NCBI GenBank assembly: GCA_009885995.1
Contig: VFJQ01000014.1
Span: forward strand, 62,001 to 126,000
DNA from: Verrucomicrobiota bacterium
GTDB taxonomy: Bacteria; Verrucomicrobiota; Verrucomicrobiia; Chthoniobacterales; Chthoniobacteraceae
Direction: 5' to 3'
DNA length: 64,000 nucleotides
Each line of letters starts with the position of its first letter. The stretch's first letter is position 1. Shown piece by piece: positions 34,891-44,700 of this stretch. The notes beneath the pieces were generated by a model that saw nothing but the letters and a program-made list of their open reading frames with translations, ran no database searches and was not told where the DNA came from. The position numbers were made by a program, and so were the translations under genes.

Positions 34891-36264
34891 GTGAAATCGA
34901 TCCTCTCCCTCTTCGCGTTCGTCCTCACCAGCGTCGCGGCTGACAAGCCCAACATCGTCTTTCTTTTCGCCGACGACTTCGGCTGGGGCGATCTCGCGTG
35001 CTACGGGCATCCGTATTCCAAGACGCCGAACCTCGACAAGCTCGCGAGCGAAGGCACGCGCTTCCTCCAGTGCTACGCGACGGGCGTGACGTGCTGCCCG
35101 AGCCGCACGGGATTCATGACCTCGAAGTTCCCCGCGACCTTCGCGAAGTATCCGGCGAATGGCGGCTTCGGCGAGCGCGTGACGATCACTGAGCTGCTGA
35201 AAAAGCAGGGCTACGCGACGGGGCACTTCGGCAAGTGGCACATCGGGCCGGACGCGAAGGACGGCACGTATGGCATCGACGCCGTCGGCTCCGACGACGA
35301 GGGCGGCGGGAAGAAAAAGCAGGCGGCGCGCGGGCGCGACGCGCACATCTACGACGACGCGATCGGCTTTATCGAGAGGCACAAGGGCGGGCCGTTTTAC
35401 GTGAACGTGTGGGGGCACATCTCGCATCATCCGATCAATCCCCCGCCGGCGGTGCTCGATGCGTTCGGGCCGCTGCAAGTCGATGAGTCGAAGTTTCCGC
35501 CGGAGATGCGGGAGAAATTCGCGATGTGCAAAAAACTCGGCGGCGACGTGAGCGAGCACCTGCGCGCCTTCCTCGCCGACGTGAGGTCGATGGACGATGA
35601 AGTCGGGCGGCTCCTCAAGCGCCTCGACGAACTCGGCCTGCGCGAGAACACCATCGTTGTCTTCTCCAGCGACCAGGGCCCCGCGCCGCTGCGCGAAGAC
35701 GCCGACGAACCGAAGAAGAAGCGCGAGAAGAAAAACAAAGGCGATGCTGAGCCCAGCGATGTGCGGCTGAACGCGATGGGCTTCTCCGGGCCGTTTCGCG
35801 GCGGCAAACACACGCAGTTCGAGGGCGGCGTGCGCATCCCCTTCATCGTGCGCTGGCCCGGCCAGGTGAAGGCGGGGCGCGTGGATGCGCAGTCGGTCAT
35901 CAGCGGCGCCGACTGGCTGCCCACGCTCTGCGCGCTCACGAGCACGAAAATCGACGCGGCGAACTTCGATGGCGAAGACGCGTCGAAGGCTTGGCATGGC
36001 GCGGACTTCATGCGCACGAAGCCGCTGCTGTGGAAAACCAGCTCGGCGAAAAGCCCCGCTGCGATCCGCGACGGCCAGTGGAAGCTGCACTTTCCCATCA
36101 GCAAACGCGAAGACCTCGCGCTCTACGATCTCGCCGCCGATCCCGGCGAGAAAACCAATCTCGTCACGAAGCATCCCGACATCGTGAAGCAGCTCTCGGC
36201 GAAGCTGGAGGCGTGGCAGTCCACGCTGCCGAAGGAATACGAGAAGGCCGACGACAAGGACTGA
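34891..36264 (+). CDS. Exported sulfatase (family S1)
   Basis: The 457-residue protein starts at GTG 34891, preceded by an AGGA ribosome-binding sequence immediately upstream. It has a signal peptide (about 1-17), NIVFLFADDFGWGD, C68-C-P-S-R, FGKWHIG and GHISHHP. The second metal block reads SSDQGPAP, with Gln replacing the usual Asn. A lysine/acid-rich loop (residues about 270-290) precedes GPFRGGKHTQFEGGVRIPF. The end is acidic and lacks the basic tail of its neighbours. Substrate unknown. Confidence 0.92.
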   Translation: MKSILSLFAFVLTSVAADKPNIVFLFADDFGWGDLACYGHPYSKTPNLDKLASEGTRFLQCYATGVTCCPSRTGFMTSKFPATFAKYPANGGFGERVTITELLKKQGYATGHFGKWHIGPDAKDGTYGIDAVGSDDEGGGKKKQAARGRDAHIYDDAIGFIERHKGGPFYVNVWGHISHHPINPPPAVLDAFGPLQVDESKFPPEMREKFAMCKKLGGDVSEHLRAFLADVRSMDDEVGRLLKRLDELGLRENTIVVFSSDQGPAPLREDADEPKKKREKKNKGDAEPSDVRLNAMGFSGPFRGGKHTQFEGGVRIPFIVRWPGQVKAGRVDAQSVISGADWLPTLCALTSTKIDAANFDGEDASKAWHGADFMRTKPLLWKTSSAKSPAAIRDGQWKLHFPISKREDLALYDLAADPGEKTNLVTKHPDIVKQLSAKLEAWQSTLPKEYEKADDKD

Positions 36265-36312
36265 GCCAAAACCACTTGTCCGAATTCCGCCCCTGAGCGC
36301 GGTTGATTGAGA

Positions 36313-37593
36313 ATGAAAACGCTCCTCCTTTCCCTCATCGCGTTCGTCGCCGGCAGCGTCGCCGCCGACAAGCCGAACATCATCTTCATCCTCGCCGACG
36401 ATCTCGGGATCGATGGCGTGAGTTGCTACGGCGCGGACAAGCACAAGACGCCGAACATCGACAAGCTCGCGGCGTCGGGCACGCGCTTCGAGACGTGCTA
36501 CGCGGCGCCGCTGTGCGGGCCGTCGCGCTGTTTGCTGATGACGGGGCGCTACGCGTTCCGCACCGGCGGCATCACGAATGGCTCGTGGCGCGGCGATGGA
36601 CCGGGAGCGAAATCGAAGGACGAGTGGTCGATCGCGAAGGTGCTCAAGCAGAGCGGCTACGTGACCGGCGAGTCGGGCAAGTGGCGGCAGGTCGGCGAGA
36701 CGCCGCGCGATTGGGGCTTCGATGAATACTGCACGGACCCGACGGCGGGCGGCTGGTTTTGGAAGGACAGCTACGAGAAGAACGGCGAGCAGGTCAGCGC
36801 GCCCGGCTCCTACAACCCGGACATCATCCAAGCGTTCAGCATCGATTTCATCCAGCGGCATAAAGAGAAGCCGTTCTTCCTCTACTACGCGATGCACCTC
36901 GTTCACGGCCCGATCCTGCGCACGCCGGACAGCAAACCTGACACGAAGGAATTCTACGAAGACAACATCGCCTACATGGACAAGCAGGTCGGCGCGATCG
37001 TCGCCGAAGTGGAGAAGCTCGGCCTGCGCGAGAAGACGCTCATCGTCTTCACCGCCGACAATGGCACCGCGCTCACCTACCCGAGCACCATCGGCGGGCG
37101 GATGATCAACGGGAAGAAGGCGTCGATGCTCGAAGGCGGATCGCGCGTGCCCTACATCGCGAGCTGGCCGGGCGTGACGCCCGCGGGAAAGGTGAGCAAG
37201 GACATCGTGAGCTTCGCGGATCAATTGCCGACCCTCGCCGAACTCGGCGGCGCGAAGCTGCCCGAGGGAGCAAAGATCGATGGTATCAGCCTCGCGCCGC
37301 AGCTTCGCGGCGAGAAAGGCAAGCCGCGCGAGTGGGCCTACGTGCAGCTCGGCGCGAAGTGGTTCGTGCGCGAGCAGGGCTGGAAGATGAACGAGAGCGG
37401 CGAGCTGTTCGACATGAGCGATGCGCCCTTCGTGGAAAAGCCATTCGCGCCCGGGTCTGACACGGAAGCGAGCAAGTCCGCGCGTGCGCGTCTCACCGCG
37501 GTGCTCGCGGAACTCAATCCCGCCGGCGGCAAGACCGACGGCGCGGGGGGCGCGAAGCCGGGCAAGAAGCGGAAGAAGAAAGCTGCCAAATGA
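36313..37593 (+). CDS. Exported sulfatase (family S1), GKWR variant
   Basis: The 426-residue protein is taken from ATG 36313 (an upstream TTG is possible). Signal peptide (about 1-18), PNIIFILADDLG, C68-G-P-S-R, LVHGPILRTPDSKPD and TADNGTAL. The GKWHLG block reads SGKWRQVG, losing the active-site His, as in the sulfatases at 3247 and 37590. The tail is GKKRKKKAAK. Its 3' end, together with the start of the next gene, lies in a 55-bp repeat duplicated at the next junction (37564-37618). It overlaps the following start by 4 bp. Confidence 0.92.
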   Translation: MKTLLLSLIAFVAGSVAADKPNIIFILADDLGIDGVSCYGADKHKTPNIDKLAASGTRFETCYAAPLCGPSRCLLMTGRYAFRTGGITNGSWRGDGPGAKSKDEWSIAKVLKQSGYVTGESGKWRQVGETPRDWGFDEYCTDPTAGGWFWKDSYEKNGEQVSAPGSYNPDIIQAFSIDFIQRHKEKPFFLYYAMHLVHGPILRTPDSKPDTKEFYEDNIAYMDKQVGAIVAEVEKLGLREKTLIVFTADNGTALTYPSTIGGRMINGKKASMLEGGSRVPYIASWPGVTPAGKVSKDIVSFADQLPTLAELGGAKLPEGAKIDGISLAPQLRGEKGKPREWAYVQLGAKWFVREQGWKMNESGELFDMSDAPFVEKPFAPGSDTEASKSARARLTAVLAELNPAGGKTDGAGGAKPGKKRKKKAAK

Positions 37594-37618
37594 AACACGC
37601 CCTCCTTTTCCTCCTCGC
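37564..37618 (+). repeat. 55-bp perfect direct repeat, copy 1 (sulfatase gene junction)
   Basis: It is identical base for base to 38949-39003. It spans the last codons of one sulfatase (KKRKKKAAK, stop) and the first ten codons of the next (MKHALLFLLA). The two copies bracket one complete sulfatase gene, so the arrangement could come from tandem duplication and could also delete that gene by recombination. Confidence 0.9.
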
Positions 37619-38978
37619 CCTCGGCTTCTCAGTCCGCGCGGCAGACAGCCGAAGCGAAGCGAAGACAGCCGCAGGCAACCCGAACATCATCTTCATCCTC
37701 GCCGACGACATCGGACTGCCGGGATTCGGCGTCACGGGCGGCATCTACAAGACGCCGAACATCGACGCGCTCGCGGCGGGCGGGACGCGCTTCGAGTCTT
37801 GCTTCGCCGCACCGCTCTGTGCGCCGTCGCGCGCGATGCTGATGACCGGGCGTTACGCCTTCCGCACCGGCGTGAAGGACAACGGCTTCGGGGCGGCGGC
37901 GACGCCGGACAAGGACGGCTGTGTCGCGCAAGTCATGAAGCAGGCGGGCTACGCGACGGCGGTTGCGGGGAAGTGGCGGCAGCTCTCGTATTTCACGACG
38001 AAGGAAGACGGCGCGAAGTGGGGCTTCGATGAATTCCTCATCTGGGGCGCGGGTGAGCCGGAGGAAGGCGAAGCGAAGCATAAGAAGAAGGGCGCGGACG
38101 GCACGAAGGCGAAGCCGGATCGGTATTGGGATCCCGACTACAACTTGAACGGCAAGGCGCTCGCCGACTCGAAAGGCCAATACGGGCCGGACGTGTTGCA
38201 GGAGTTCGTGATCGACTTCATCCGCCGGAAAAAGGACGGGCCGTTCTTCGTCTATTATCCGACGCCGCTCATCCACGGGCCGATCCTGCGCACGCCCGAC
38301 AGCAAGGCGACGGACGGCGCGAAGCAGAAGAGCAAAGGCAAGGGTGTGCCGGGGCTCGATTCGCTCTACGCGGATAACGTCGCGTATCTCGACAAGCTCG
38401 TCGGCCAGATCGCTGCCGAACTCGACAAGCTCAAGCTGCGCGAGAAAACGCTCATCGTCTTCACCGGCGACAACGGCAGCGTGCCGGTCGGCACCGTGAA
38501 CGGCCGCGCGGTGGACGGACACAAGAGCCAGGTGAATGAAGGTGGCAGCCGCGTGCCGCTGATCGCGAACTGGCCCGGCACCACACCCGCCGGTGTCGTG
38601 AGCAAAGACCTCCGCGATTTCACGGACATGCTGCCGACCTTCGCCGCGCTCGCCGGCGTGCCCCTGTCGGCGACGCGGACGATCGACGGCCACAGCTTCT
38701 CGCCGCAGCTCCGCGGCGAGAAAGGTGAGCCGCGCGAATGGGCCTACGTGCAACTGCGCGACGATCGCTACGTGCGCAGCGACCGCTGGAAGCTCACTGG
38801 CAAGGGCGAGCTGTTCGACATGGGCGACGCGCCGTGGAAACAAATCCCCGCGGACCCGAATAATGCCGAGGCGAAGGCCGCGCGGGTGAAGTTGCAAAGC
38901 GCGCTCGACGGCCTGCACGACGACTCGACTTCCGCTCCGCCGGCCACGAAGAAGCGGAAGAAGAAAGCTGCCAAATGA
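37590..38978 (+). CDS. Exported sulfatase (family S1), GKWR variant, with 26-bp repeat insertion
   Basis: The 462-residue protein has a signal peptide (1-18), then a roughly ten-residue insertion relative to its closest neighbour (SRSEAKTAAG, from the repeat at 37653). The blocks are PNIIFILADDIG, C77-A-P-S-R, AGKWRQLS (active-site His missing), LIHGPILRTPDSKAT and TGDNGSVP. It shares PILRTPDSK and the KKRKKKAAK end with the gene at 36313, so the two are paralogues. The start overlaps the previous stop, and the stop overlaps the next start (ATGA). Confidence 0.92.
   Translation: MKHALLFLLALGFSVRAADSRSEAKTAAGNPNIIFILADDIGLPGFGVTGGIYKTPNIDALAAGGTRFESCFAAPLCAPSRAMLMTGRYAFRTGVKDNGFGAAATPDKDGCVAQVMKQAGYATAVAGKWRQLSYFTTKEDGAKWGFDEFLIWGAGEPEEGEAKHKKKGADGTKAKPDRYWDPDYNLNGKALADSKGQYGPDVLQEFVIDFIRRKKDGPFFVYYPTPLIHGPILRTPDSKATDGAKQKSKGKGVPGLDSLYADNVAYLDKLVGQIAAELDKLKLREKTLIVFTGDNGSVPVGTVNGRAVDGHKSQVNEGGSRVPLIANWPGTTPAGVVSKDLRDFTDMLPTFAALAGVPLSATRTIDGHSFSPQLRGEKGEPREWAYVQLRDDRYVRSDRWKLTGKGELFDMGDAPWKQIPADPNNAEAKAARVKLQSALDGLHDDSTSAPPATKKRKKKAAK
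37653..37678 (+). repeat. 26-bp dispersed repeat, copy 2 (inside sulfatase gene)
   Basis: It matches 18105-18130 at 23 of 26 positions. It lies directly after the signal peptide as there, but in a different codon phase, giving SRSEAKTAAG instead of RSGDSRRQ. The paralogue at 36313 lacks these residues, so this is an insertion. Confidence 0.6.
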
Positions 38979-39003
38979 AACACGCCCTCCTTTTCCTCCT
39001 CGC
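38949..39003 (+). repeat. 55-bp perfect direct repeat, copy 2 (sulfatase gene junction)
   Basis: Exact copy of 37564-37618, again spanning the basic tail and stop of one sulfatase and the signal-peptide start of the next. Confidence 0.9.
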
Positions 39004-40432
39004 ACTCATCTTCGCGGCTCACGCAGCCGAGAAGCCAAACATCATCGTCATCCTCAGCGACGACTACGGCTGGGGCAGCGTTGGCTGCTACGGCGCGAAA
39101 GGCGTGAAGACGCCGAATCTTGATCGACTCGCGCGCGAAGGGCGGCGCTTCACGAACGCGTATGCGCCGGGCTCGGTCTGCTCGCCGACGCGCTACGGGT
39201 TGATGACGGGGCGCTACTACTGGCGCACGAGCATCAAGGACGGCGAAGTGCTCGGCGGGAATGCGCCGCTGCACATCGAGACCACGCGGCTCACGCTCGG
39301 CTCGCTCTGCAAAGGCGCGGGCTATCGCACGGCGGCGTTCGGCAAGTGGCACCTCGGCATGGGCACAGAGGCGAAGCGCACGGACTGGAGTCCCTCGCTC
39401 GCGCCGGGTCCGCTTGAAGTCGGCTTCGGTTATTTCTTCGGGCTCGCGGCGAATCCGTGGAATGGACCGCACACCTTCATCGAGAATCACGAGGCGCTCG
39501 GCAAAGTGGCGGGGCAGCCAGTCACGATCAGCGGCAATCGCGAGAACGCGACGACGGCGGGCATCGTGGAGCCGTGGAAAGAAGATCACATCATGGAGAC
39601 GCTCACGGGAAAAGTGACCGGCTGGATCGAAGCGAACGCGGCGCAGCCATTCTTCGTCTATTACGCGCCGAACGCGATCCACGAGCCGGTCGCGCCGAAT
39701 CCGAAATTCACCGGCAGCCCCTACGGCAAATACGGCGACTTCATCGACGAACTCGACTGGAGTGTGGGCGAAGTGCTCGCGACGCTCGACAAGCTGAAGC
39801 TCGCCGACAAGACGCTCATCATCTTCTCCAGCGACAACGGCGGCGTGGTGAATGCGAATAGCGCGAACGCCAGCACGGCGATGAAAGCCGGCCTCGCGAT
39901 CAACGGCCCGCTGCGCGGCGGCAAGCACGACGTATGGGAAGGCGGTTTCCGCGAGCCCTTCCTCGTGCGCTGGCCGGGCCGCGTGCCGGCGGGCACCGTG
40001 AGCGAACAAGTGATCTGCCTCACCGACGTGCTCGCCACGCTCGCGCACGTGATCGATGTGCCACTGCCGGGGGGCAACGCGGAGGACAGCTTCGACGTGC
40101 TGCGCGCCTTCACCGAAGAAAAGACAGGCGCACCCGTGCGAGATCACGTCGTGCTGCAAGCGGCGGATGCGACGTATGCGATCCGCATGGGCGACTGGAA
40201 ACTCGTCGAGCGCACCGGCGCGCCGCCGATCACGCTACGCAACAAGAAGAAGGCCGAACTCACCGCGCGGAAGCACAAGGCATCCGCGCAGCACGATGAG
40301 CTGTTCAACGTGAAAGACGACGTGGCGGAGGCGAGCGATGCCTTCACCACCCACGCTGATCTCGTGGCGAAGATGAAGGAAAGACTCGCCGCCGCGCGCG
40401 ACCAGGGTTTCACGCGGCCCGGCGCGAAGTAG
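38975..40432 (+). CDS. Exported arylsulfatase (family S1)
   Basis: The 485-residue protein has a signal peptide (1-17) identical in its first ten residues to that of the previous gene. Blocks: PNIIVILSDDYGWGS, C69-S-P-T-R, FGKWHLGMG, NAIHEPV and SSDNGGVV. It differs from the two upstream paralogues in having the normal GKWHLG block, so the shared junction sequence reflects a repeat and not recent duplication of the whole gene. The Lys-rich region near the end (ITLRNKKKAEL) precedes NVKDDVAEASD. It is the last of a three-gene overlapping set. Confidence 0.93.
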   Translation: MKHALLFLLALIFAAHAAEKPNIIVILSDDYGWGSVGCYGAKGVKTPNLDRLAREGRRFTNAYAPGSVCSPTRYGLMTGRYYWRTSIKDGEVLGGNAPLHIETTRLTLGSLCKGAGYRTAAFGKWHLGMGTEAKRTDWSPSLAPGPLEVGFGYFFGLAANPWNGPHTFIENHEALGKVAGQPVTISGNRENATTAGIVEPWKEDHIMETLTGKVTGWIEANAAQPFFVYYAPNAIHEPVAPNPKFTGSPYGKYGDFIDELDWSVGEVLATLDKLKLADKTLIIFSSDNGGVVNANSANASTAMKAGLAINGPLRGGKHDVWEGGFREPFLVRWPGRVPAGTVSEQVICLTDVLATLAHVIDVPLPGGNAEDSFDVLRAFTEEKTGAPVRDHVVLQAADATYAIRMGDWKLVERTGAPPITLRNKKKAELTARKHKASAQHDELFNVKDDVAEASDAFTTHADLVAKMKERLAAARDQGFTRPGAK

Positions 40433-40473
40433 GTAGCTACGCTTCGGGCCGGGCGCGGGTTGTCCCGGACGCC

Positions 40474-41694
40474 ATGAAGCTCTCCCTCGCAACATCGCTA
40501 TTCCTCTGCGCCACCGTGCTGGCTGCGGAGGAGGTCGTGCCGTTCAAGATCCACGTGGAGGACGCGGTGCTCGCCGACTTGCGCGAGCGGCTGGGGAAGA
40601 CGCGATGGCCGGGGCAGATCGCGGATGCAGGGTGGGACTACGGCGTCGAGCGGGGATACGTGCAGCGGCTCGTCGAGTATTGGCGCAGTGGCTACGACTG
40701 GCGAAAACAGGAGGCGGCGCTGAATGCGCTACCGCAGTTCACGACGGAGATCGACGTTGTGCGCATCCACTTCGCGCACGTGCGCTCACCGCACGCGGAT
40801 GCGCTGCCGCTGCTGCTCGTGCACGGCTGGCCGGGGTCGTTCTTCGAGTTTCAAAAGATCATCCCGATGCTCACCGAGCCGGAGAAGCACGGTGGGAAGG
40901 CGCAGGACGCGTTTCACGTCGTGGTGCCGTCGCTGCCGGGGTTTGGTTTCTCGGGCCAGCCGACCGAACGCGGGTGGAGCAGTCAGCGGATGGCGGAGAC
41001 GCTCGCGAAGCTGATGGCGCGGCTCGGCTACACGCGTTACGGCGCGCAAGGCGGCGACTGGGGCGGCGGCATCGTGCGCTCGCTCGCGGGCGGCGATGGC
41101 GGACACTGCATCGGCGCGCATAGCAATTTCCCCGGCGGCAGCCAACCGACCGACGACCCGATGCGCGGCGTAACGGAGCAGGAGGTCGAGCGCTCGCGCA
41201 AGCGCAACGCCGAGCTCGCCGATCACAAGGCGTATGGAGCGATCCAAGGCACGCGCCCGCAGACGCTCGGCTATGCGCTGAACGATTCGCCCGCCGGGCT
41301 GGCGGCGTGGATCGTGGATAAATTCTGGGCGTGGAGCGATCACGGTGGCGACCTCGAGCGCAGCTTCACGAAGGACGAACTGCTCACGAACGTGATGGTC
41401 TATTGGGTCACGCAATCGATGCCGTCCGCCACGCGCATCTACTATGAGTCCCAGCACAACCAAGCGCGTCCGCCGTCGATGAGCGCGTGGCAGAACACAG
41501 GGAAGCCTGCGCCGATGGGTTACGCGCTTTTCCCAAAGGAGATCAACGTGCCGCCGCGCGCATGGGTCGAGCGTGCGCATGGCGGGCAGCTCTTCCACTG
41601 GACGGAGATGCCGCGCGGGGGGCATTTCGCGGCGATGGAGCAGCCACAGCTCCTCGCGGAAGACGTGCGCGCGTTCTTCCGCAAGGTGCGCTGA
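40474..41694 (+). CDS. Exported epoxide hydrolase-like alpha/beta hydrolase
   Basis: The 406-residue protein has a signal peptide (about 1-17) and an epoxide-hydrolase N-terminal (EHN) domain (KIHVEDAVLADLRERL and RWPGQ). The alpha/beta hydrolase core has HGWPGSFFEF (oxyanion), GGDWGG (the family's Asp nucleophile) and GGHFAAMEQP with the catalytic His near the C-terminus. This is the microsomal-type epoxide hydrolase layout. Exported members are frequent in Verrucomicrobia and Planctomycetes, and their natural substrate is unknown. It follows the sulfatase set by 41 bp and precedes the giant lyase-like gene by 87 bp. Confidence 0.88.
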   Translation: MKLSLATSLFLCATVLAAEEVVPFKIHVEDAVLADLRERLGKTRWPGQIADAGWDYGVERGYVQRLVEYWRSGYDWRKQEAALNALPQFTTEIDVVRIHFAHVRSPHADALPLLLVHGWPGSFFEFQKIIPMLTEPEKHGGKAQDAFHVVVPSLPGFGFSGQPTERGWSSQRMAETLAKLMARLGYTRYGAQGGDWGGGIVRSLAGGDGGHCIGAHSNFPGGSQPTDDPMRGVTEQEVERSRKRNAELADHKAYGAIQGTRPQTLGYALNDSPAGLAAWIVDKFWAWSDHGGDLERSFTKDELLTNVMVYWVTQSMPSATRIYYESQHNQARPPSMSAWQNTGKPAPMGYALFPKEINVPPRAWVERAHGGQLFHWTEMPRGGHFAAMEQPQLLAEDVRAFFRKVR

Positions 41695-41781
41695 GGGCGG
41701 CGGGCGGTTTTCGAGGAAACCGCGCAAGCCTCAGAAACCAGCGGACATAGCGCGAAAAGCGGGCTTCTTCCCTCCACGCTT

Positions 41782-44700
41782 ATGCGCCCCCGAAAACTCG
41801 CTCTGCTCTCTGCCGCGCTCCTGCTTGGACGCGTCGCGCTCGCCGTCCCCGGCACCGGACTGACCGGCCAATATTACGACACCGCGAGCTTCGGCACGCT
41901 GAAGACCACGCGCACGGATGCGGCGGTGGATTTCGCGTGGAGCACGGCGATCCCAGGCGGGACGACGATCACCAATGCGGACACGTTCAGCGTCGCGTGG
42001 GCCGGGCAGATCGAGCCGGAATTTTCGGAGACTTACACGTTTTACGTCACGGCGGATGACGGGGCGCGGCTGTGGGTGAACGATCAACTCCTCACGGCGC
42101 GCACGTTCGCGGCGGTGTCGCCGGAGATGCGCGGGCAGCTCAAGCTGAGCGCGGGGCAGAAGGTGAACGTGCGGCTGGAATACATCGAGCAGACGGGCTC
42201 GGCGGCGGTGCGGCTGGAGTGGTCGTCAGCATCGCGGGCGCGTGAGGTGATCCCGACGGCGCGACTGTATCCGGCGCGCGTGGAGAAGGCGGGCGGGTCG
42301 ATCTTGAAGGAACACTGGAGCGGCATCGCGGGCAGCGCGATCAGCGCGCTCACGAGCAACGCGAACTACCCGAACAAGCCGAGCGGGCGCGAGGCGATCA
42401 CGTCGTTCGAGTGCCTCGCGCAGAATTGGGCAGACAGCTACGGCACGCGTGTGACTGGCTTCCTCGTGCCGCCGGTGAGCGGCAGCTACACCTTCGCGGT
42501 GAGCGGCGATGACACGATGCAGCTTTTCCTCAGCACGGACGCGACGAGCGCGAACAAGGTGCAGATCGCGAACGTGGCGAGCGCGACGGGCTTCCGCGCG
42601 TGGGGCACGCCGTCGAGCGCGATCGCGCTCGTGCAGGGCGAGCGCTACTACGTCGAGATGCTGCACAAGGAGGACACCGGCACGGACCACTGGAGCGTCG
42701 GCTGGATGAAGCCGGGCGATGCCGCTTTCTCCGTGATCCCCGGTAGCGCGCTCGTGCAGCCGGGGCTCGCGACGGCGCAGCCCGCGGAGACGGCGCTGCT
42801 CAATACGATGGCGCAGACGCACCCGCGGATCTTCGCCACGGCGGAGCGCTTCGCGAAGCTGCGCGGGACGTGGCAGAGCGCGACGACGAGCCAGCCGAAG
42901 ACGTGGGCGCAAAACGCGATCAACTCGGCGGACACGATCCTCACCGCGGCACCGGTCGCGTATTCGCAGGACGTGCGCGGCACGATCCTGAGCCAGGCGC
43001 GCACGGTCGTGGACCGGATGTATAAGCTCGGCCTCGCGTGGCAGCTCACGGGCGACGCGCAATATGCCGAGCGCGCGTGGACGGAGCTGAACACCGTCGC
43101 CGATAACACGCTCTTCCCCGACTGGCACCCCGCGCACTTCCTCGACACCGCGGAGATGACGCACGGCTGCGCGATCGGTTACGACTGGTTTTACAGCTAC
43201 TGGACGCAGCCGCGGCGCGACACGATCCGCACGGCGATCATCAACAAGGGGCTCAACGCCGGCCTCACGCAATATACGAACAACGTCGGCTGGTCGCAGA
43301 GCACGGGGAACAACTGGAACCAGGTCTGCAACGGCGGCATGACCATCGGCGCACTCGCGGTGGGCACCGAGAGCGAGTCGCTCACCGAAAACATCCTCAA
43401 CCGCGCGCTCAACTCGACGCGCCCGACGTGGAAGCATTTCACCACCGACAACGGCGCGTGGTATGAAGGTCCCGGCTACTGGGGATACACGATGGAATAC
43501 GGCGTCCGCATGCTCGCCGCGCTCGAGTCAGTGCTCGGCAGTGACTTCGGCATCGGCGCCACGACGAATCTCTCCGAGGCGGGCTTTGCCTCCATCCACG
43601 CGGTCGGCACGTCGAACGTGATCTTCAACTTCGCCGACGCCGGCGCGGGCGGCGCGCAGCGCAACGCGGTGTTTCAGTGGATGGCCCGCCGGCACGGCCA
43701 GCCGCTCTACGACTGGTGGGAGAACCAAGGCAGCGGCGGTGCGCTCGACGCGCTGTGGTGGAATGACAGCGCATCTTCGCTGGTGAGCACGGGCGCGCAG
43801 CCTGACATGGCTTTCCACGGCGAGGCCGGCACCGCTTTCCAGCCGCAGGAAATGGTGACGATGCGCGGGAAGTGGAACGACTCACGCGCGACGTTCGTCG
43901 GCGGAAAAGGCGGCCACATGGGCGCGGATCACGGCAATCTCGATGCGGGCACGTTCGTGCTCGATGCGCTCGGCAAGCGCTGGTTCCACGAACTCGGCGG
44001 CGATAACTACGCGCTGCCCGGCTACTTCAGCAGCACGCCGAGCGCGGGCACGGATCGCTGGGATTACTACCGGATGCGGCCCGAGGGGCAGAACACGCTC
44101 ACGATCAATCCGAGCGCGAACGCCGACATGGTGCTCAATGCCGTCGCGCCGCTCGCAGCATTTCAGTCGGAGCCCGGCGGCACGGGTTCGTTCGCGATCC
44201 ACGACCTCACGCCGGTGTATTCGGGGATGACGAAGGTGTGGCGCGGCACGCGGCTCATGGGCGCGCGCAATCAAGTGCTCGTGCAGGACGAGATCCAGGC
44301 CGCGACGGGGAAAACGGTGTGGTGGTTCGCGCACTACACGAATCCCGCGACGACGGTGACGATCGAGCCCGGCGGCACGAGCGTGATGATGCAGCAAGGC
44401 GCGGAGCGGCTCTGGTGCAAGATCGTCAGCGGCGGCGGCACGTTCACGATCACGGACGCGGTGCCGCTGCCCACGTCGCCACAACTGCCGACGGCGCCCG
44501 ATACGAACGGGCAGAATGCGAACACCGGCTACAAGAAGCTCGCGATCAATCTCACGGGCGTGACGAACACAACGCTCGCCGTGTGGTTCGTGCCGCTGAG
44601 CACCGGCGAAGTCGCGCCGACGACGCTGCCGACGATCAGCGCGCTGAATACGTGGAACCTCGCGGCTTCCAACGACGCGCCGATCACCCCGATCAGCGTC

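Noticed and set aside
33637..37224. A 1,195-codon open frame on the minus strand opposite a lipoprotein and three sulfatases
   Set aside because: It has no recognisable domain and runs across plus-strand genes with clear catalytic motifs. Long antisense frames are expected in very GC-rich DNA.
41704..41723. Hairpin between the epoxide hydrolase and giant-protein genes as a terminator
   Set aside because: The stem GCGGTTT/AAACCGC is only 7 bp and is not followed by a T-run.
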